A stretch of DNA of 64,000 bases from JBQTII01 sp052387905 (GTDB lineage: Bacteria > Actinomycetota > Actinomycetes > Sporichthyales > Sporichthyaceae). Position 1 is the stretch's first letter; every line of letters begins with the position of its first letter. Below are positions 60,523 through 64,000 of this stretch, piece by piece. Below the pieces are notes generated by a model. It was given only the letters and a program-made list of their open reading frames with translations, did not search any database and was not told where the DNA came from. A program made the translations under genes and the position numbers. The stretch is from NCBI GenBank assembly GCA_052387905.1, contig JBQTIR010000002.1, positions 25,345-89,344 of the forward strand, in the 5' to 3' direction.

Positions 60523-62052
60523 TTGTCTATGCACACCACCACGTCCTCTCGCCCTGCCCGCGGACGGCGCACCAGCTCGCCCGGCGGGCGTCCGGCCGAG
60601 CGCACCTTCACCTCCGAACGCGGCGCCACTGCGTTCGGCTCTGACCGGCCGGCGCGGGCACCGCGCACCGGCGCCTCCACCAAGTCGCGAAGCTCCAAGC
60701 CGAGCTCGCGGCCCTCCGTCGCCCAGCAGGTCGGCCCCAGTGACCTCGACCTGCGCCTGGACGCGGCCCTGGCCATGCCCGAGCCGCCCGCCGCGACGTT
60801 CGCCGAGCTCGGCCTGCCCAAGGCGATGGTGTTGGCGCTGAGCCGGCGCGGCATCACCGCCCCGTTCGCGATCCAGACCCGCGCACTCCCCGACGCCCTC
60901 GCCGGCCGCGACGTGCTCGGCCGGGCCCAGACCGGCTCAGGCAAGACGTTGGCCTTCGGGCTGCCGATGCTGACCCGTCTCGCGGCGACGGCCGTCCCCG
61001 GCACCGGTCGCCACGTTCCGCGTGGCCTGGTGCTGGTTCCCACCCGCGAGCTGGCCCACCAGGTCGCCGACAACCTCGTGCCGCTCGGCCATACCGTCGA
61101 GATGCGGGTGACCATGGTCTACGGCGGTGCCCCGATCCGCCGTCAGATCGACGCCCTGCGCGGCAAGGTCGACGTCGTCGTCGCCACCCCGGGCCGCCTG
61201 CTCGACCTGATCGAGCGCGGGGCCCTCTCGCTGGCCGGCGTCGAGATCACCGTCCTGGACGAGGCCGACCACATGGCCGACCTGGGCTTCCTGCCCGACG
61301 TCCGCAAGATCTTGAACATGACCAAGCCGGGCGGACAGCGGCTGCTGTTCTCCGCGACGCTGGACAAGGCCGTGGCGCGTCTGGTCGGGGAGTACCTGCC
61401 CGACCCCGCCGTGCACGCGGTGGCCTCCGCCGACTCGCACGTGGACACCATGGAGCACGTGATGTTCCAGGTGACCAAGGACGCCAAGTTCGACGTCGCG
61501 GCCGAGATCGCCGCCCGCCCGGCACGCACGTTGTTCTTCGTCGCCACCAAGCACGGCGCGGAGCGCCTCGCCAAGCGACTCTCGGTCGCCGGTGTCGCAG
61601 CCGGGGCCATCCACGGCAACCTGAACCAGAACCAGCGCACCCGTGCCCTGGCCGCGTTCACCTCGGGCCAGACCCGGGTTCTGGTCGCCACCGATGTCGC
61701 CGCCCGCGGGATCCACGTCGACGACGTCGACCTGGTCGTGCACTTCGACCCGCCGAACGATGACAAGACGTACCTGCACCGCTCGGGCCGGACCGCACGC
61801 GCCGGCAACACCGGCACCGTGCTCTCCCTCGTCGAGCATTCCCAGGTCCGCGAGACCAATCGGATGCACCGCAGCGCCGGCGTCGCGCCCGTCGCCCACA
61901 TTGTGACCCCGGGTCACGCCGAGGTGCGGGTGCTCGCGACCTCCGGCTCGCCGATCACCGTCGTTATCCCCGAGCCGACCCGGCCGGCCACCCGCGCCGC
62001 CAAGCGCCCGCGCCACCACCGGTACTCGACGACGCCTCCGCAGAACCGCTGA
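60523..62052 (+). CDS. DEAD-box ATP-dependent RNA helicase
   Basis: 509 aa from TTG 60523, with GGAG 7 nt before; ATG 60529 is in frame but too far from it. The first about 80 residues are basic and disordered. Helicase motifs in order: Q-motif ITAPFAIQTRALPDALAGRD, I AQTGSGKT, Ia PTRELAHQV, Ib TPGR, II VLDEADHMADLGF, III FSATLDK, V ATDVAARGIHVDDVDLV, VI YLHRSGRTARAG. A short basic tail follows. Likely acts in ribosome assembly or RNA turnover in the cold. Confidence 0.95.
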   Translation: MSMHTTTSSRPARGRRTSSPGGRPAERTFTSERGATAFGSDRPARAPRTGASTKSRSSKPSSRPSVAQQVGPSDLDLRLDAALAMPEPPAATFAELGLPKAMVLALSRRGITAPFAIQTRALPDALAGRDVLGRAQTGSGKTLAFGLPMLTRLAATAVPGTGRHVPRGLVLVPTRELAHQVADNLVPLGHTVEMRVTMVYGGAPIRRQIDALRGKVDVVVATPGRLLDLIERGALSLAGVEITVLDEADHMADLGFLPDVRKILNMTKPGGQRLLFSATLDKAVARLVGEYLPDPAVHAVASADSHVDTMEHVMFQVTKDAKFDVAAEIAARPARTLFFVATKHGAERLAKRLSVAGVAAGAIHGNLNQNQRTRALAAFTSGQTRVLVATDVAARGIHVDDVDLVVHFDPPNDDKTYLHRSGRTARAGNTGTVLSLVEHSQVRETNRMHRSAGVAPVAHIVTPGHAEVRVLATSGSPITVVIPEPTRPATRAAKRPRHHRYSTTPPQNR

Positions 62053-62061
62053 CCTTCATCC

Positions 62062-62114
62062 TCTGCCGCGCGCCGCGCCTATCAGCACCACGGATGGGCG
62101 CGGCGCGTGGCAGA
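62062..62114. terminator. Bidirectional terminator between convergent genes
   Basis: 18-bp arms (62062-62079 TCTGCCGCGCGCCGCGCC and 62097-62114) pair with only one G-U-type mismatch, with a 17-nt loop. It lies between the helicase and carboxylase stops. Confidence 0.75.
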
Positions 62115-62123
62115 AGTTGAGCG

Positions 62124-63896
62124 CTACTCCGCGGGGTGGATCTCGCAGATCAGGGCGCGCTGGGCGACGGTGTCACCCGGTACCACCGTCAGGTTGCTGA
62201 TCGTGCCGGCGCAGTGCGCAAGCACCGGGTTCTCCATCTTCATGGCCTCGCAGACCACGACCAGGTCACCCTCGGCCACGACGTCACCGTCCTTGACCGC
62301 GACAGCCACGATCGTGCCCTGCATCGGGGCGCGCACGGCCGGACCGCTGACCGTCGCAGCGCTGGCGGCGCGCAGCGCTGCGGACTCGGCACGGATGCGC
62401 TCCGCCCGCTCTCCCAGCACCGCGAGGCCCGGGATCGGGACCGGCATCAGGCGGCGCCCCACCCGGACCATCACGGTGTTGGGGTCGATCTCCTCGTCGA
62501 CCCGCCACGGGGTGAGCTCACCGTCGAAGTCGCGCTCGATCCAGCGGTTGTGGACGGCGAAGGTGCCGGGCGCGCCGTCGGGGCTCTCGGCGGTGAAGTC
62601 CGGGTGGGTCAGGACCTGGCGGTAGAACGCGACCGGGGTCGGCAGGCCCTCGATGCGCAGCTCGGCCAGGGCGTCGGCGGCGCGGCGCAGCGTGATCGCG
62701 CGGTCAGGTCCGGACACGATCAGCTTGGCGAACATCGAGTCGTAGCGGCCCTCGACCGTGTCGCCGGCCTCGAAGCCGGTGTCCAGCCGGATGCCCGGAC
62801 CTGACGGAGCGTCAAACGTGGTGAGGGTGCCCGGGGTCGGGACGAAGTTGCGGCCGGCGTCCTCGGCGGTGAGCCGGAACTCGATCGCGTGCCCGCGCGG
62901 TTCGGGGCTCACGTCGGTGCGCAGCTTGGCGCCGGCGGCCAGGCGGAACTGCTCGGCGACCAGGTCGACCCCGGCGCTCTCCTCGGTGACCGGGTGCTCG
63001 ACCTGCAGGCGGGTGTTGACCTCCAGGAAGCTCACGGTGCCGTCGGGGGCGACGAGGTACTCGACCGTGCCGGCGCCGCGATAGCCGGCGGCGACGCAGA
63101 TCGCGGCGGCGGAGTCGTGAATGGCCTCGCGGATCAGCTCCGGCAGGAACGGCGCCGGAGCCTCCTCCACCAGCTTTTGGTTGCGGCGTTGCAGTGAGCA
63201 GTCGCGGGTGCCGACGACCAGCACGGTGCCGTGGTCGTCGGCGAGGACCTGGGCCTCGACGTGGCGGGCGGCGTCGAGGAAGCGTTCGACGAAGCATTCT
63301 CCGCGGCCGAACGCGGCGGTCGCCTCGCGGGTCGCAGCGGCGAACGCGTCGGCGATCTCGGTCGCGTCGCCCACGATCTTCATGCCGCGGCCGCCCCCGC
63401 CGTGAGCGGCCTTGATCAGGATCGGGAAGCCGTGCTCGGCTCCGAAGGCCTCGATCTCGGCGACGTCGGTGACCGGGGCCGCGGTCCCGGGCGCCAGCGG
63501 CGCGCCGACCTCCCGGGCGATCCGACGGGCGGTCACCTTGTCCCCGAGGTCGGTGATGACTGCCGGCGGCGGGCCGATCCAGACCAGACCGGCGTCGAGT
63601 ACCGCTTGCGCGAACTCGGCGTTCTCGGCCAGGAACCCGTAACCCGGATGCACCCCCTGTGCCCCGGCGCGGCGAGCTGCCGCGACGATGGCGAGTGCAT
63701 CCAGATAGCTGGGAACCTCGTGGGCCTCGTCGGCCCGCCGCACGTGTAGGGCCCCCGCTTCGTCGGGGGTGTGGACCGCGATCGCGCGCATCCCGGCCGC
63801 GCGAGCGGCGCGCAGGATGCGGACGGCGATCTCGCCGCGGTTGGCGACCAGCACGCTGCGCAGCGGCGCTGTCGGGTCGTCGGTCAGCAGGGTCAT
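62124..63896 (-). CDS. Acyl-CoA carboxylase alpha subunit (biotin carboxylase + BCCP fusion)
   Basis: 590 aa from ATG 63896 (GGAAAG upstream); the frame to 63935 crosses palindromes. Biotin carboxylase domain about 1-450: VLVANRGEIAVRILRAARAA, IKAAHGGGGRGMKIVG, RHVEAQVLADDHG, DCSLQRRNQKLVEEAP, FLEVNTRLQVEHPVTE. Biotinyl domain about 515-590 with VCEAMKMENPVLAH (Lys-553). Such alpha chains work with a CoA-binding beta chain to make malonyl- or methylmalonyl-CoA, which could feed mutAB. No beta subunit gene lies in the window; the upstream part is outside. Confidence 0.93.
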   Translation of the reverse strand: MTLLTDDPTAPLRSVLVANRGEIAVRILRAARAAGMRAIAVHTPDEAGALHVRRADEAHEVPSYLDALAIVAAARRAGAQGVHPGYGFLAENAEFAQAVLDAGLVWIGPPPAVITDLGDKVTARRIAREVGAPLAPGTAAPVTDVAEIEAFGAEHGFPILIKAAHGGGGRGMKIVGDATEIADAFAAATREATAAFGRGECFVERFLDAARHVEAQVLADDHGTVLVVGTRDCSLQRRNQKLVEEAPAPFLPELIREAIHDSAAAICVAAGYRGAGTVEYLVAPDGTVSFLEVNTRLQVEHPVTEESAGVDLVAEQFRLAAGAKLRTDVSPEPRGHAIEFRLTAEDAGRNFVPTPGTLTTFDAPSGPGIRLDTGFEAGDTVEGRYDSMFAKLIVSGPDRAITLRRAADALAELRIEGLPTPVAFYRQVLTHPDFTAESPDGAPGTFAVHNRWIERDFDGELTPWRVDEEIDPNTVMVRVGRRLMPVPIPGLAVLGERAERIRAESAALRAASAATVSGPAVRAPMQGTIVAVAVKDGDVVAEGDLVVVCEAMKMENPVLAHCAGTISNLTVVPGDTVAQRALICEIHPAE

Positions 63897-63923
63897 CGGG
63901 GGCGCTTTCCGCTGGAAGAACTC

Positions 63924-63950
63924 GGGACGTCCCAATAATTGGTAGCGCTA
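63924..63950. promoter_or_regulatory. Three adjoining palindromes upstream of the carboxylase gene
   Basis: GGGACGTCCC (63924-63933), CCAATAATTGG (63932-63942) and TAGCGCTA (63943-63950) stand side by side 28-54 nt before the ATG on the minus strand. At least one is probably an operator; the promoter itself is not clear. Confidence 0.45.
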
Positions 63951-64000
63951 GCCCCCACATAAAAGGGCGCTAAGGAGGGGGGCGGGGGGTAGGTGGGGTC

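Noticed and set aside
62095..62804. Plus-strand frames opposite the carboxylase gene
   Set aside because: Shadows of a gene with complete biotin carboxylase and biotinyl motifs.

Overview
The window is high-GC, densely packed DNA with many GTG starts, short gene spacings and ATGA/GTGA overlaps. It looks chromosomal and actinobacterial. The mix of mycofactocin-type SDR, lipid-transfer thiolases, paired acyl-CoA dehydrogenases, methylmalonyl-CoA mutase and DUF4012/polyprenyl sugar transferase genes fits an environmental mycelial actinomycete (Sporichthya/Frankiales-like is my guess, not proven). I saw no rRNA, tRNA, CRISPR array, integrase or transposase.

Layout. 1-8454: a cut-off family 2 glycosyltransferase, a methyltransferase, a protein with a collagen-like Gly-Leu-Pro array, a quinone-oxidoreductase-like enzyme, an ATP-grasp enzyme and a large LuxR-type ATPase regulator. 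8471-29276: a large catabolic region. It holds two acyl-CoA synthetases, two cyclase-family hydrolases, a pair of acyl-CoA dehydrogenases, a TetR regulator, a ferredoxin/P450/ferredoxin-reductase set, and a seven-gene minus-strand operon (26475 down to 18279). That operon encodes two thiolases, a DUF35 protein, a luciferase-like flavin oxidoreductase, an SDR, a biotin carboxylase and a 5S-type carboxyltransferase; the matching biotin carrier protein is unlinked at 28800. Four 16-bp operator-like sites (CCAAAC-N4-GTTTGG type) lie at the key promoters and tie the region together. The substrate cannot be read from the sequence; activation, oxidation, ring opening, thiolysis and carboxylation steps are all represented. 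29284-36599: a drug exporter, a SHOCT protein, then mutA-mutB-meaB, which would take propionyl-CoA-derived methylmalonyl-CoA to succinyl-CoA. 36607-42552: a nucleotidyltransferase/HTH pair, a secreted CocE-type hydrolase, two small secreted Ig-like proteins, a low-molecular-weight tyrosine phosphatase and a DUF4143 ATPase flanked by a duplicated piece of the phosphatase gene.

42872-56307 is a surface or extracellular polysaccharide locus: DUF4012 protein, phosphoglycosyltransferase, fcl, WecG-type and GT4 glycosyltransferases, LicD, a flippase, a polymerase/ligase, gmd and a Wzz/tyrosine autokinase. GDP-fucose appears to be one precursor. The flippase-polymerase part is visibly poorer in GC. 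56471-63896: an Hsp70-like protein without a normal substrate-binding domain, an EthD protein, a Rieske oxygenase, a YdeI-like protein, a DEAD-box helicase with a long leader, and an acyl-CoA carboxylase alpha subunit.

Several small dispersed palindromic repeat families are present: an 87-bp pair flanking a broken AbiEi-like gene, a GCATGCATGC-ended pair of about 72 bp, and a CCTATC/GATAGG hairpin pair. The catabolic regulon and these repeats are the parts most worth following up.
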